The notes: generated by a model not told the origin, from the letters alone. DNA of 64,000 nucleotides from an uncultured Clostridia bacterium (GCA_944384195.1 CALWSK010000003.1:138826-202825), one strand, 5' to 3'. Shown: positions 43,573-53,216, counted from the first letter of the stretch. Made by a program: numbers and translations.

Positions 43573-44316
43573 TTATAAAAGTCCTTTCTCTTTTATTATA
43601 GATAAAGCATCCTCATCAGCAACTATAGTAACATTATTATGTAATTGTAGTATAGAAGCTGGAACACTAGGAACTATTTCGCCATAAATAGCTTTATATA
43701 AAGCTTCTGCTTTTGATTTACCAGAAGCAACTAATAATATGCTCTTAGCTTGCATTATGCTTTTAATTCCCATAGAATATGCATATCTTGGTACTAATTC
43801 TTTATCCTCAAAAAATCTAGCATTAGCATCTATAGTAGATTGTGTAAGTTCCACACAATGTGTTTCTTTTTCAAATGCTTGACCTGGTTCATTAAATCCT
43901 ATATGTCCATTTCCACCTATTCCTAAAAGTTGTAAATCTACACCACCTAAAGCTCTAATAACGTTATTATATCTTTCACATTCTTTTTTTGAGTCTTCCT
44001 CTAAGCCATTTGGTATATAAGTATTATTTAAATCTATATTAACTTTATCAAATAAATTTTTTCTCATAAAATATGCATAACTTTGATTATTATCTTTTGA
44101 TAAACCTTTATATTCATCTAAGTTTACCGCTCTAACCTTAGAAAAATCTAAATCTCCTTTTTCATACCATTCTACAAGTTGTTTATAAGTTCCTTCTGGT
44201 GTTGAACCTGTAGCAAGCCCTAATACACAATCTGGCTTTATTATTACTTGTGCTGAAATTATATTAGCAGCTTTTCTACTCATATCATTATAGTCTTTAG
44301 CATTATAAATTTTCAT
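43573..44316 (-). CDS. nagB: Glucosamine-6-phosphate deaminase
   Basis: NagB converts glucosamine-6-phosphate to fructose-6-phosphate and ammonia. The 247-residue protein shows LGLATGSTPEGTYK (33-46), VNLDEY, the LGIGGNGHIGFNEPG signature (about 131-145) and the KAEALYKAIYGE segment. Length fits the shorter, non-allosteric Firmicutes form. The ATG follows GGGAGG by 7 bases. It is first in nagB-nagA and divergent from fhs, with its own promoter. Confidence 0.97.
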   Translation of the reverse strand: MKIYNAKDYNDMSRKAANIISAQVIIKPDCVLGLATGSTPEGTYKQLVEWYEKGDLDFSKVRAVNLDEYKGLSKDNNQSYAYFMRKNLFDKVNIDLNNTYIPNGLEEDSKKECERYNNVIRALGGVDLQLLGIGGNGHIGFNEPGQAFEKETHCVELTQSTIDANARFFEDKELVPRYAYSMGIKSIMQAKSILLVASGKSKAEALYKAIYGEIVPSVPASILQLHNNVTIVADEDALSIIKEKGLL

Positions 44317-44346
44317 ATAATAACCTCCCTCATACTTTATAATATA

Positions 44347-44375
44347 ATTATAAATAAAACTAAATTAAATTTCAA
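44347..44375 (-). promoter_or_regulatory. Predicted sigma-A promoter of nagB-nagA
   Basis: On the minus strand TTGAAA, 17 bases, TATAAT, 30 bases before the start codon. Confidence 0.65.
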
Positions 44376-44500
44376 TAATATAATAAAAAAATTTTAAATA
44401 CTAAGTAAAAAATGTAGATTTTTATCAATACTATAATTATTAATAATATGATACTATTATATAAAAAATAAATTATATAATAAAAAATTATAAAAATTAA

Positions 44501-44529
44501 TTGTCTTTTTATTTCAAAATATGTTAAAA
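44501..44529 (+). promoter_or_regulatory. Predicted promoter of fhs
   Basis: TTGTCT, 17 bases, TTAAAA, 38 bases before the fhs start. The -10 box is weak. Confidence 0.4.
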
Positions 44530-44567
44530 TTAGAATGTAACTGGTGTATATTTCTAAGGAGGTTTTT

Positions 44568-46235
44568 ATGAAGACAGACATTCAAATAGCTAATGAAACA
44601 AAAATGTTACCTATTGCAGAGGTTTTACAAAAGGTCGGACTTTCTGACGATGACTTTGACACTTATGGAAAATATAAAGCAAAAGCAGTAAATAACCTAT
44701 ATGAAAAACTAAAGGATAAAAAAGATGGAAAACTAGTTTTAGTAACTGCAGTAAATCCAACTCCTGCCGGAGAAGGAAAAACTACTACTACTATTGGACT
44801 AGCTCAAGGTTTAAATAAACTTGGTGAAAAATCTGTTGTTGCTCTTAGAGAACCATCTCTTGGCCCTTGTATGGGTATTAAAGGAGGAGCAGCTGGTGGT
44901 GGATATTCACAAGTTGTACCTATGGAAGATATAAACCTCCATTTTACTGGAGATTTACACGCAATCACAGTTGCCAACAATCTATTAAGCGCTATGCTAG
45001 ATAATCATATTCATCAAGGTAATAGTCTAAATATAGATACTAGAGATATTGTATGGAAAAGAACCCTAGATATGAATGATAGAGCTCTTAGAGATATCAC
45101 TATTGGACTTGGAGGTAAAATAAACGGGATACCTAGAGAAGATGGCTTTATGATAACAGTAGCATCAGAGATTATGGCTATCCTTTGTCTTGCTAGCGAT
45201 TTAGAAGACTTAAAAGAACGTCTTGGAAAAATAATAGTAGCATATGACAAAGAACAAAATCCTATCACTGCCAAAGATTTAAAAGCACATAAAGCTATGG
45301 CAGCTCTTTTAAAAGATGCTATAAACCCAAATTTTGTACAAACACTAGAACACACACCAGCTATAATCCATGGTGGACCTTTTGCAAATATTGCTCACGG
45401 TTGTAATAGTGTACAAGCTACTAAGCTTGCTCTTAAGCTTTCTGATATTGCAATAACAGAAGCCGGCTTTGGTGCAGACCTTGGCGCTGAAAAATTCTTT
45501 GACATAAAATGTCGTATGGCTAATCTTAAACCAGATGCTGTTGTATTAGTAGCTACTGTAAGAAGCCTTAAATTTAATGGTGGAGTAGCTAAAGAAAATT
45601 TAAAAGAAGCTAATGTAGAAGCCGTAAAAAAAGGTATAGTAAATCTTGAAAAACACATAGAAAATATTAAAAAATTTGGACTACCTATAGTAGTTAGCTT
45701 AAATGCATTCACAGAAGATACAGAAGAAGAACAAGAAGTAATAAGAAAAAAATGTGAAAGTCTTGGTGTTGGATTTGCTCTATCTAAAGCTTGGTCAGAG
45801 GGTGGAGAAGGTGCAAAAGAGCTTGCTCTTGAAGTTAAAAAAGCTCTAGAAAAACCGGCAGACTTTAAGCTCTTATATGATGAAAATAAATCGATCGAAG
45901 AAAAAATAAATATAATAGCAAAAGAAATATATGGTGCAGATGGAGTAGAATTTTTACCAAAAGCAAAATTAGAAATTAAAAAAATAGAATCTATTAATCT
46001 TGATAAGATGCCTATATGTGTAGCAAAAACTCCTTATTCTTTCTCTGATAATCCTAATCTTTTAGGAAGACCAGAAGGATTTAAAATAACTATAAAAGAA
46101 ATAAGAGTATCTGCTGGTGCTGGATTTATAGTAGCTCTTGCTGGTGATGTTATGACTATGCCAGGACTTCCTAAAACGCCAGCTGCCGAAAATATAGATA
46201 TAGACAAAGACGGAAATATAACAGGATTATTTTAA
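44568..46235 (+). CDS. fhs: Formate--tetrahydrofolate ligase
   Basis: Fhs makes 10-formyl-THF from formate, THF and ATP, a step of acetogenic and purinolytic one-carbon metabolism. The ATG at 44568, 6 bases after AAGGAGG, gives 555 residues; an in-frame ATG at 44544 lies before the ribosome site. The P-loop [14 protein letters not shown] (near 63-76) is characteristic, followed by [20 protein letters not shown] (a 20-residue block), FTGDLHAI and the C-terminal [14 protein letters not shown]. Length is typical. With 5-formyl-THF cyclo-ligase it shows an active folate cycle; the rest of a Wood-Ljungdahl cluster is not nearby. Confidence 0.98.
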   Translation: MKTDIQIANETKMLPIAEVLQKVGLSDDDFDTYGKYKAKAVNNLYEKLKDKKDGKLVLVTAVNPTPAGEGKTTTTIGLAQGLNKLGEKSVVALREPSLGPCMGIKGGAAGGGYSQVVPMEDINLHFTGDLHAITVANNLLSAMLDNHIHQGNSLNIDTRDIVWKRTLDMNDRALRDITIGLGGKINGIPREDGFMITVASEIMAILCLASDLEDLKERLGKIIVAYDKEQNPITAKDLKAHKAMAALLKDAINPNFVQTLEHTPAIIHGGPFANIAHGCNSVQATKLALKLSDIAITEAGFGADLGAEKFFDIKCRMANLKPDAVVLVATVRSLKFNGGVAKENLKEANVEAVKKGIVNLEKHIENIKKFGLPIVVSLNAFTEDTEEEQEVIRKKCESLGVGFALSKAWSEGGEGAKELALEVKKALEKPADFKLLYDENKSIEEKINIIAKEIYGADGVEFLPKAKLEIKKIESINLDKMPICVAKTPYSFSDNPNLLGRPEGFKITIKEIRVSAGAGFIVALAGDVMTMPGLPKTPAAENIDIDKDGNITGLF

Positions 46236-46240
46236 TACAT

Positions 46241-46276
46241 AAAAGGCTTATAGGCTATCCTATAGGCCTTTTCTCT
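46241..46276 (+). terminator. Intrinsic terminator after fhs
   Basis: AAAAGGCTTATAGG and CCTATAGGCCTTTT pair around CTAT with one G-U pair. The AAGGAGG of the next gene follows at once. Confidence 0.75.
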
Positions 46277-46287
46277 AAGGAGGAAAT

Positions 46288-46680
46288 ATGATATATTTAA
46301 GAGCTCACCATATATTATGTATATTACAATTTAGAGGATATGGATATAGTGATGAATTTATAAAAAATATGCAAAATATAATGAATAGACTTAAAATAGA
46401 ACCTATAATTATAATAGAAGATTTTGATGATATTTGCATATCTTGTCCTAATAAATCTAAAAATATTTGTCTTTTAGATACTAATATAAAATGTTTAGAT
46501 AAAAATGTTTTGGAAAAACTAAGTTTACCTATAAATACTCCCATATATTTTAAAGAACTACTACCTATCTTAGAAAAAACTATTTCTAAAGATATTTTTA
46601 ATTCTATTTGTGGGAAATGCACTTGGCATAAGAATAATGTTTGTTTATATAATAACTTTAATTTTAATATTTTAAACTAG
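46288..46680 (+). CDS. DUF1284-family cysteine-rich protein
   Basis: The 130-residue protein opens with LRAHHILCILQFRGYGYSDE, the recognisable DUF1284 start, and has seven Cys: one near residue 11, then CISCPNKSKNIC and KC in the middle, and CGKCTWHKNNVC near the end. The spacing suggests a metal or Fe-S site. The family is common in anaerobes and methanogens and has no established function. It has its own AAGGAGG ribosome site but sits directly after the fhs terminator, so it may be expressed by read-through. Confidence 0.8.
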   Translation: MIYLRAHHILCILQFRGYGYSDEFIKNMQNIMNRLKIEPIIIIEDFDDICISCPNKSKNICLLDTNIKCLDKNVLEKLSLPINTPIYFKELLPILEKTISKDIFNSICGKCTWHKNNVCLYNNFNFNILN

Positions 46681-46706
46681 CTATAAAGCTATCAATTATG
46701 CTTATC

Positions 46707-46735
46707 TTGACTTATTTTTTTATTTATGTTAAACT
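46707..46735 (+). promoter_or_regulatory. Predicted sigma-A promoter of the small membrane protein gene
   Basis: TTGACT, 17 bases, TAAACT, 39 bases before the start codon at 46775. Confidence 0.6.
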
Positions 46736-46774
46736 TATCTAAGTATATTTTGCAATGATTATAAAGGAGATATT

Positions 46775-47233
46775 ATGAGTACAGGAGATATTATTATTAT
46801 AATTACTGTTGTTGTTGGGCTTATTTTTGGTCTTTTATACTTCCTTAATAAAAAAGCAGCCCAAAAAATGAGTGTCCAACAAGAAATGATTGATCGTTCA
46901 AAACAACTTGTTAATATTTTTGTTATAGATAAGAAAAAAGCTAAAATAACAGAAGTAAATATGCCTAAAGTAGTTACAGAACAAATGCCTAAATTTTATA
47001 AATTTATAAAGCTATACTTTGTTCAAGCTAAGATAGGTCCTCAAATAATGACTCTTATATGTAGCAAACATATTTTTAATGCTATCACTGTCAAAAAAAA
47101 TGTTAAAGTTGAGCTAGCTGGTATATACATAGTAAATGTTGTGGGTATGAAATCCCCTCAAGAGCTTAAAGCTCTTAAAAAAGCTAAAAAACAAAAAGAA
47201 AAAGAAGCTAAAAAAGAAGCTAAAAACTCATAA
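46775..47233 (+). CDS. Small membrane-anchored protein of unknown function
   Basis: I cannot assign this 152-residue protein to a named family. It has one N-terminal membrane helix (about 4-24), a soluble alpha/beta region (about 40-130) with VNIFVIDKKKAKITEVNMP and VELAGIYIVNVVG, and a very basic C-terminal tail of Lys/Glu/Ala repeats (about 132-152). Orientation suggests a cytoplasmic body. Good AAAGGAGAT ribosome site, own promoter and terminator, so it is monocistronic. The basic tail could touch nucleic acid or membrane phosphates. Confidence 0.65.
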   Translation: MSTGDIIIIITVVVGLIFGLLYFLNKKAAQKMSVQQEMIDRSKQLVNIFVIDKKKAKITEVNMPKVVTEQMPKFYKFIKLYFVQAKIGPQIMTLICSKHIFNAITVKKNVKVELAGIYIVNVVGMKSPQELKALKKAKKQKEKEAKKEAKNS

Positions 47234-47266
47234 AAATGGAGTAGATAAGATCTACTCCATTTTTTA
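47232..47266. terminator. Bidirectional terminator between convergent genes
   Basis: AAAAATGGAGTAGAT and ATCTACTCCATTTTT form a perfect stem around a few bases; it serves the small membrane protein gene and the convergent repeat-protein gene ending at 47271. Confidence 0.88.
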
Positions 47267-47270
47267 TTAG

Positions 47271-49145
47271 CTATATATAATTAAGTTTTTCTATTTCTTC
47301 TTCATCTTCTTCAGATAAAAGTTTTTGAGTTTCATTAACATAAGCTTTTATTATCTTATCTACTATTTGTTCTTTAGTAGTATCTTCTTCATTTATGTTA
47401 TTTAGCTCATCCATTAAAACTTTTTGTTCTCTTTCTATCTCTTCTATTCTTTTTAAAACATTTTCTCTTTTTAAAGATATTTCTTTAAAATATAAAATTT
47501 TATTGTCTATATTTATAGATTTAGCAAAAGCCTCTAAAGAAGTGTTTTTTATAGATATTTTCTTTTCAAATAAGAAATCTTCTAATTGTTTTTGAACTTC
47601 AAATACTAATTTTCCTAAGTTATCATATCTTGTTATTATATGTTTATAATTATTAAAATCTTCCAAATTATTTTTAAGATTTCTAGCACTTTTTACATTA
47701 TATTTTTTATATACAAAATTTAAAAAATTTATATAATGTGATACAACTACAGTTTTCTTATTTAAAAGAGCTATTATTTTGCTATATTTCTTTTCATTTA
47801 GCTTTATTTCAAAAATTAGCTTTTTCCTTATGGCATATATTAATACTATACTAAAAACTAAAGTTATACATATTATTGATAATGGTAAAAATACACTTTG
47901 ATTTGTAGCAATAGATAATAAAGTCAAAAATATTATAGCAAATCCCAAAACTATAGATATAATAAAAGAAAATTTATATAATATCTTATAAGCAATTTGC
48001 ATTCTCTCTCTATCTGTAAGAGTACGCTCTTTTTCATCTTTTATAATCTGTATATCTCTTGTAAGAAGCCTTTTTCGTTTTTCGGCATTTTCTATTTGAC
48101 TCATAGCATCTTCAGCATCTTCTTTTAGATTTTCAAGCTTATTTATAGAGCTATTAAAATCCCCCATCTGATATCTTATATTTCTTCTCTCGTTATTAAG
48201 ATGAATATATTTATCTATAAGAGTTTTCAAAAAATCTGCCTCATCATCAGTAAGATTGTCATAACATTTTATATCTTCTAAAATAACTTCAAATTCTTTT
48301 AACTTTTTATCAAGATATAACTTATGCCTATCTAATTTTAAGCTATCATCACAAATTTCTACTGCTCTTAAAACTCCTTCTTCTTCTTCTGAATCTTCTA
48401 AAAGAAATATATACTCTTTAAACTTAGATTCTTCATAATTATAATTAGAATTTATATTACTATTATCTTTTCTATTTATAATCTTTGATAATATATTATT
48501 TAAAAATCCATTTTGATTTTTTTCTTTTTTATTTAAGTTTTCTTTTTTATTTAATATTTCATCTATTTTTTCTTCTTCTTGCTCTTCATATAAATCTTCT
48601 AACATATCTTGAATATCTAGTTCTTTTTCTATATTATCTTCTTTTAAAGATATGTTATTTTCTAAATTTATATCTTGATAGCTATTTTCATTTATGTTAT
48701 TTTGCCCTTGCATATATGATCTTAATATATCTTCTTGGCTTAGTCCTTCATTATAGCTATTTTCATTTATGTTACTTTGTCCTTGCATATATGCTCTTAA
48801 CATATCTTCTTGGCTTAGTCCTTCATTATAGCTATTTTCATTTATGTTACTTTGTCCTTGCATATACGCTCTTAATTCATCTTCTTGGCTTAGTCCTTCA
48901 TTATAGCTATTTTCATTTATGTTACTTTGTCCTTGCATATATGCTCTTAATTCATCTTCTTGGCTTAGTCCTTCATTATAGCTATTTTCATTAAAATAAG
49001 AATTGTTATCCATTTGCTTTAAGAGTTCTTCAATACTTAAAGAAGACATATCTTTATTTGATAAATCAAAATTATTATAATCATTAAAATCTATATCATT
49101 ATTATATAAATTATCTAATGAATCTTTTTCATCTTTTGGAAGCAT
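47271..49145 (-). CDS. Membrane protein with acidic 25-residue repeats and coiled coils
   Basis: I do not recognise this 624-residue protein. The N-terminal half is acidic and Asn-rich; residues 52-155 are four nearly identical 25-residue repeats (core NENSYNEGLSQEDELRAYMQ) plus a partial fifth. After a charged linker come coiled-coil segments (about 285-380), a membrane hairpin (about 390-437) and further coiled coil (about 440-620). Both long parts are probably cytoplasmic. The topology recalls membrane-bound scaffold proteins, but that is only an analogy. It is last in the purK-purE-aroE-glmM run, 75 bp after glmM, with a GGGGG-type ribosome site. Confidence 0.75.
   Translation of the reverse strand: MLPKDEKDSLDNLYNNDIDFNDYNNFDLSNKDMSSLSIEELLKQMDNNSYFNENSYNEGLSQEDELRAYMQGQSNINENSYNEGLSQEDELRAYMQGQSNINENSYNEGLSQEDMLRAYMQGQSNINENSYNEGLSQEDILRSYMQGQNNINENSYQDINLENNISLKEDNIEKELDIQDMLEDLYEEQEEEKIDEILNKKENLNKKEKNQNGFLNNILSKIINRKDNSNINSNYNYEESKFKEYIFLLEDSEEEEGVLRAVEICDDSLKLDRHKLYLDKKLKEFEVILEDIKCYDNLTDDEADFLKTLIDKYIHLNNERRNIRYQMGDFNSSINKLENLKEDAEDAMSQIENAEKRKRLLTRDIQIIKDEKERTLTDRERMQIAYKILYKFSFIISIVLGFAIIFLTLLSIATNQSVFLPLSIICITLVFSIVLIYAIRKKLIFEIKLNEKKYSKIIALLNKKTVVVSHYINFLNFVYKKYNVKSARNLKNNLEDFNNYKHIITRYDNLGKLVFEVQKQLEDFLFEKKISIKNTSLEAFAKSINIDNKILYFKEISLKRENVLKRIEEIEREQKVLMDELNNINEEDTTKEQIVDKIIKAYVNETQKLLSEEDEEEIEKLNYI
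48679..48990 (-). repeat. Four tandem 75-bp coding repeats plus a partial fifth
   Basis: The block beginning TAGCTATTTTCA (plus strand) recurs at 48679, 48754, 48829, 48904 and 48979, exactly 75 bases apart. Units differ by a few bases only (for example ATATCT versus TTCATC at one variable codon pair). The period is a multiple of three, so copy-number change keeps the reading frame. Confidence 0.95.
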
Positions 49146-49220
49146 TTTTTACCCCCTTCCTAAATGATATATATACTATTTTCTCTACAATACATATAAT
49201 TATGTATTTTTATTTGTACC

Positions 49221-50567
49221 TTAAGAATTTAATTCCTTTTCTATAAGATTTGCTAACTTTTTAGCCTCTTTTTCTAGCACTTCTTTGTTATCCCCTTCTA
49301 TCATTACTCTAACAAGAGGTTCTGTACCAGATGGTCTTATAAGCACACGACCTTTTCCTTCAAACATTTTTTCAAGCTCTTCTATTTCTTTTTTAATTTT
49401 TACATTTTCTAAATAGTCATATTTTTTCTTATTATCCACTTTAGCATTTATAAGCACTTGAGGTAAAATTTTTATAACTTTTTTAAGCTCTGAAAGTTTT
49501 TTCCCTGTCTTTTTCATAACTTCTAAAAGCTTAATAGCAGTAAGCATACCATCTCCTGTAGTGTTATAATCTAAATATATTATATGTCCAGATTGCTCCC
49601 CACCAAAATTATAACCTTTTTCCAACATTTCTTCTAATACATATCTATCGCCTACTTTAGTTTTACCTATGTTTATACCTTTTTCTTCCCCTAAAATAAA
49701 AAGTCCAAGGTTACTCATAACTGTAGCTACTATAGTATCTTGTTTTAACATATTATTTTCTTTTAAATAAGTCCCGCATATAGCCATTATCTCATCGCCA
49801 TCTACAATTTCTCCATTTTCATCTACTACAAGACATCTATCTCCATCGCCATCAAAAGCAATTCCTATATCAGACTTATTTTCTAATACTTTTTCACAAA
49901 GAGTTTTCATATGCGTAGAACCACATTCTTTATTTATATTTATACCATTTGGTTCTCTAAATATAATATTTGCATTAGCTTTTAGCTCACAAAAAAGCAT
50001 AGGTGCTACTTTATATGTAGCGCCGTTTGCACAATCTATAGTAATATTCATATCCTCAAATTTAGTATCTACTGTAGATTTTAAAAAGCTTACATAATCT
50101 TCTAATGCTTCTTCTTTTAGCTCTTTTTTACCTATATCTTCTCCTTGAACATATCCTATTTTTTCTGGATAGTCTATAAGTTTTTCTATTTCTTCTTCTA
50201 ACTCATCACTTAGCTTAAACCCATCTTTATTAAAAAATTTAATACCATTATCTGCAAAAGGATTATGACTTGCACTTATCATAACTCCAGCATCTGCCTT
50301 ATATTCTCTTATAAGATAAGCTACTGCTGGTGTTGGAATTATGCCAAGAGATATAACATTAGCTCCTACAGAACACATACCAGATATAAGGCTAGCCTCT
50401 AGCATATCCCCAGAAATCCTAGTATCCATACCAACTAAGATTGTAGGCTTTTTATTATCTTTAGCAAGGACATAAGCTCCTGCGCGTCCAAGCTTATAAG
50501 CAAGCTCTGGGCTAAGCTCTATGTTAGCAAGCCCTCTAACTCCATCTGTTCCAAAATATTTTCCCAT
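49221..50567 (-). CDS. glmM: Phosphoglucosamine mutase
   Basis: GlmM isomerises glucosamine-6-phosphate to glucosamine-1-phosphate for UDP-GlcNAc and peptidoglycan. The ATG at 50567 with GGAGGAAAGAA upstream gives 448 residues beginning MGKYFGTDGVRG, the normal family N-terminus; longer in-frame starts run into aroE. Active phosphoserine Ser100 lies in ISASHNPFADNGIKFF, the metal loop is DGDGDR, and RPSGTEPLVRVM binds phosphate near the end. It lies 55 bp after aroE. Confidence 0.97.
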   Translation of the reverse strand: MGKYFGTDGVRGLANIELSPELAYKLGRAGAYVLAKDNKKPTILVGMDTRISGDMLEASLISGMCSVGANVISLGIIPTPAVAYLIREYKADAGVMISASHNPFADNGIKFFNKDGFKLSDELEEEIEKLIDYPEKIGYVQGEDIGKKELKEEALEDYVSFLKSTVDTKFEDMNITIDCANGATYKVAPMLFCELKANANIIFREPNGININKECGSTHMKTLCEKVLENKSDIGIAFDGDGDRCLVVDENGEIVDGDEIMAICGTYLKENNMLKQDTIVATVMSNLGLFILGEEKGINIGKTKVGDRYVLEEMLEKGYNFGGEQSGHIIYLDYNTTGDGMLTAIKLLEVMKKTGKKLSELKKVIKILPQVLINAKVDNKKKYDYLENVKIKKEIEELEKMFEGKGRVLIRPSGTEPLVRVMIEGDNKEVLEKEAKKLANLIEKELNS

Positions 50568-50622
50568 TTCTTTCCTCCAATTATTCTGTATAATTGTATC
50601 TATTATAGCATTTAAATAGGTT

Positions 50623-51468
50623 TTATTCAATGATTTTATATAGCTTGTTTTTAAAGTCAATTTTATAATCTAAAGGTATATTTATATTTTGCCATATTTC
50701 TTGTGCTTTTAATGCTTGATAAACTAACATAGAAAAACCATTAGTACATTTTATTCCATTTTTTTTAGCAAGAGCTAAAAGTGGAGTTATCTTTGGGTTA
50801 TATATTATATCCATTACAAAACAATTATTATTATTATTAAAAAATTCCTGCTTTAAAATTTCTTTTTCTGAATTACTATAAAACCCAACACTAGTAGTAT
50901 TTATAACTAAATCTATATTTTTTAATTTGTTTATATCTTTTATATCTTCTATAAAAATATCTTTACCTAATATATCTTTTATATGAGCTTTAAGCCCTAT
51001 AGCCTTAGCATATGTCCTATTAGATAATATTACATTAGCTCCCTCTTTAACAAGAAGATAACTAGCAGTGTAGCCACTTCCCCCCGCTCCAAGCACTAAA
51101 GCATTTTTATTTTTAATATCTATCTTATTTTCCAAAAGACTAATTTTTATGCCATCTATGTCTGTATTATAAGCTATATATCCCTTATCTGTATATAAAA
51201 GAGTATTTATAGCATTTATATTTTTTGCATCTTCATCTATTTTATATACAAACTCCATTATGTCTTGTTTATATGGCAAAGTTACATTTATACCTAAAAT
51301 CTTATTATTATAAAAATTTTCTATTATAGATTTATCTAGCTTTTCTATACACTTTGTTTCATAAAAAGCCTTTATATTATTTTCCTTAAAAAACTGATTA
51401 TGTATTTTAGGGGATAAGCTATGTGAAACCGGATTTCCAATTAATATATAATTATTTATTTTTTCCAT
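50623..51468 (-). CDS. aroE: Shikimate dehydrogenase
   Basis: AroE reduces 3-dehydroshikimate with NADPH in aromatic amino-acid synthesis. The 281-residue protein has the substrate motif NPVSHSLSPKIHNQFF (13-28), catalytic Lys in NVTLPYKQDIM, the dinucleotide site LGAGGSGYTASYLL and NRTYAKA. It is only 3 bp downstream of purE, so the two are almost certainly cotranscribed although from unrelated pathways. The aroF-type gene at 28345 supplies the pathway entry. Confidence 0.95.
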   Translation of the reverse strand: MEKINNYILIGNPVSHSLSPKIHNQFFKENNIKAFYETKCIEKLDKSIIENFYNNKILGINVTLPYKQDIMEFVYKIDEDAKNINAINTLLYTDKGYIAYNTDIDGIKISLLENKIDIKNKNALVLGAGGSGYTASYLLVKEGANVILSNRTYAKAIGLKAHIKDILGKDIFIEDIKDINKLKNIDLVINTTSVGFYSNSEKEILKQEFFNNNNNCFVMDIIYNPKITPLLALAKKNGIKCTNGFSMLVYQALKAQEIWQNINIPLDYKIDFKNKLYKIIE

Positions 51469-51471
51469 TTC

Positions 51472-51972
51472 CTAATAATTTTTATATCCTACTTCTTCTA
51501 GTTTTTTTGCTTTTTCTAACACGCTTTCTTCTAAATCTTTCCTATATTCTTCTAACTTTTTACTAATATTCTCATCAAAAGCACCTAATATCTGACTAGC
51601 TAAAAGCCCCGCATTAGTCCCGCCATTTATAGCAACTGTAGCAACTGGTATACCACTTGGCATTTGCACTATAGAGTATAAAGAATCTACTCCTTTTAAA
51701 GCCTTAGTCTTAATAGGTACACCTATTACTGGAAGAGTTGTAAGAGATGCTACCATACCTGGAAGATGGGCAGCTCCTCCGGCTCCAGCTATTATAGCTT
51801 TTATCCCTCTTTCTTTTGCAGTTTTTGCATATTCGTATAGTCTTTGTGGCGTCCTATGAGCAGATACTATAGTCATTTCATATTCAATACCAAATTTATC
51901 AAGAATTTCTCCTGCTTCTTTCATAACCTTTAAGTCAGAATCACTTCCCATTATTATGCCTACTTTATTCAT
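51472..51972 (-). CDS. purE: N5-carboxyaminoimidazole ribonucleotide mutase
   Basis: PurE rearranges N5-CAIR to CAIR in purine synthesis. The 166-residue protein shows [12 protein letters not shown] (9-20), [13 protein letters not shown] and [13 protein letters not shown], and [24 protein letters not shown] C-terminal loop. It is the class I form, as the adjacent purK requires. It lies 12 bp after purK. Confidence 0.97.
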   Translation of the reverse strand: MNKVGIIMGSDSDLKVMKEAGEILDKFGIEYEMTIVSAHRTPQRLYEYAKTAKERGIKAIIAGAGGAAHLPGMVASLTTLPVIGVPIKTKALKGVDSLYSIVQMPSGIPVATVAINGGTNAGLLASQILGAFDENISKKLEEYRKDLEESVLEKAKKLEEVGYKNY

Positions 51973-51984
51973 AAATATTCCCCC

Positions 51985-53148
51985 TTATTTAGATATAACT
52001 TTTATTTTCTCAAAAGCTCTTTTAGATATTATATCGGCTTTTTCCAGCGGTTCTATAGAGCAAGTAAGATGTCCCATCTTTCTCTTAGGAGAAGTCTTTT
52101 CTTTTCCATATATATGAACAAAAACATTTTCCTCTTTTAAAGCCTCATCAAGTCCTAAAAATAAAGCGTCTCCGCTATATCCTTCTTCTCCTAAAATATT
52201 TAACATAATAGTAGGTGATATAAGATTTGTGCTCCCTAAAGGAAGTCCAAGTATAGCTCTTATATGATTTTCAAACTGACTTGTAACACAACCTTCTATT
52301 GTATAATGTCCAGAGTTATGAGGTCTTGGTGCTATTTCATTTACTAAAACATCACCATCTTTTGTAACAAAAAATTCTACACAAAATATTCCAACACCAT
52401 TAAATATTTCTACTATTTTTTTTGTAAGTTCTAATGCTTTAGTTTTTGTATTTTCTGATATATTAGCCGGAACTATAGTTTTATGTAATATATTATCTAT
52501 ATGTAAATTTTGGGCAACTGGATAGACATTAGCTTCTCCATCTAAAGAGCCACAAGCTATAACTGATATTTCCATAGAAAAATCTACAAATCTTTCTACC
52601 ATAAGTGGTATATTTTTATTTTGGCTCAAAATATCAAATGCCTTATCTATATCATCTTCAGTTCTTATAACAAAGTTTCCCTTACCATCATATCCGCCAG
52701 TACAAGCTTTAAGCACTATAGGTAACCCAAATTCTTTAGCTCTTATTTTTATATCTTCTATACTATCTACCTTATAAAAATCTGGTGTTGGTATATTATT
52801 CTCCTTTAGCATATTTTTTTGATAATATTTATTTTGGATAATTTTTAAACAACTAGGATCCGGGTAAATTTTATTTCCTTTTTCTGATAATTCCATAAGC
52901 GTTTTATAATCTATATGTTCAAACTCATAAGTTATACAGTCGCTATTTTGTGCAAGAGAATAAAGAGCATCTTTATCATCAAAATTTGCTACTATATGCT
53001 TATCACAAATACTATGCGCAGGACAATTTGGCGTAGGGTCTAATATTGTTACATAATAGCCCATTTTTTTTGCCTCTAATATCATCATTTTACCAAGCTG
53101 TCCTCCACCTATTATTCCTATTTTCTTTTTTGTTACAAAATTGTTCAT
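51985..53148 (-). CDS. purK: N5-carboxyaminoimidazole ribonucleotide synthase
   Basis: PurK carboxylates AIR with ATP and bicarbonate. The 387-residue ATP-grasp protein shows GIIGGGQLGKMMILEAK near the N-terminus, TYEFEHID, VLKACTGGYDGKGNFVI, VEFFVTKDGDVLVNEIAPRPHNSGH (ends quoted) and the C-terminal GKEKTSPKRKMGHLT. First gene of purK-purE-aroE-glmM. The leader is short, about 40 bases, too short for a purine riboswitch. Confidence 0.96.
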   Translation of the reverse strand: MNNFVTKKKIGIIGGGQLGKMMILEAKKMGYYVTILDPTPNCPAHSICDKHIVANFDDKDALYSLAQNSDCITYEFEHIDYKTLMELSEKGNKIYPDPSCLKIIQNKYYQKNMLKENNIPTPDFYKVDSIEDIKIRAKEFGLPIVLKACTGGYDGKGNFVIRTEDDIDKAFDILSQNKNIPLMVERFVDFSMEISVIACGSLDGEANVYPVAQNLHIDNILHKTIVPANISENTKTKALELTKKIVEIFNGVGIFCVEFFVTKDGDVLVNEIAPRPHNSGHYTIEGCVTSQFENHIRAILGLPLGSTNLISPTIMLNILGEEGYSGDALFLGLDEALKEENVFVHIYGKEKTSPKRKMGHLTCSIEPLEKADIISKRAFEKIKVISK

Positions 53149-53187
53149 ATAAAAGCACTCCTAACAAAAATATTTTATTATTTTTTT

Positions 53188-53216
53188 AGTATATCATATA
53201 TTTTTTTTAGTGTCGA
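53188..53216 (-). promoter_or_regulatory. Predicted sigma-A promoter of purK
   Basis: On the minus strand TCGACA, 17 bases, TATACT, 39 bases before the purK start. Confidence 0.6.

Noticed and set aside
44400..44460. Imperfect AT inverted repeat upstream of nagB
   Set aside because: Several mismatches and almost pure A/T; not distinguishable from background.
44372..44581. 69-codon minus-strand ORF overlapping the fhs start
   Set aside because: It is an Ile/Tyr/Leu-rich translation of AT-rich promoter DNA and overlaps the promoters of nagB and fhs.
48679..48990. Evenly spaced repeats considered as a CRISPR array
   Set aside because: Units are contiguous 75-bp coding repeats without unique spacers and are a multiple of three within one reading frame.
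48485..48994. 169-codon plus-strand ORF with Leu/Tyr-rich repeats opposite the repeat protein
   Set aside because: It is the antisense of the 75-bp coding repeats; it lacks a ribosome site and the minus-strand protein has clear coding character.
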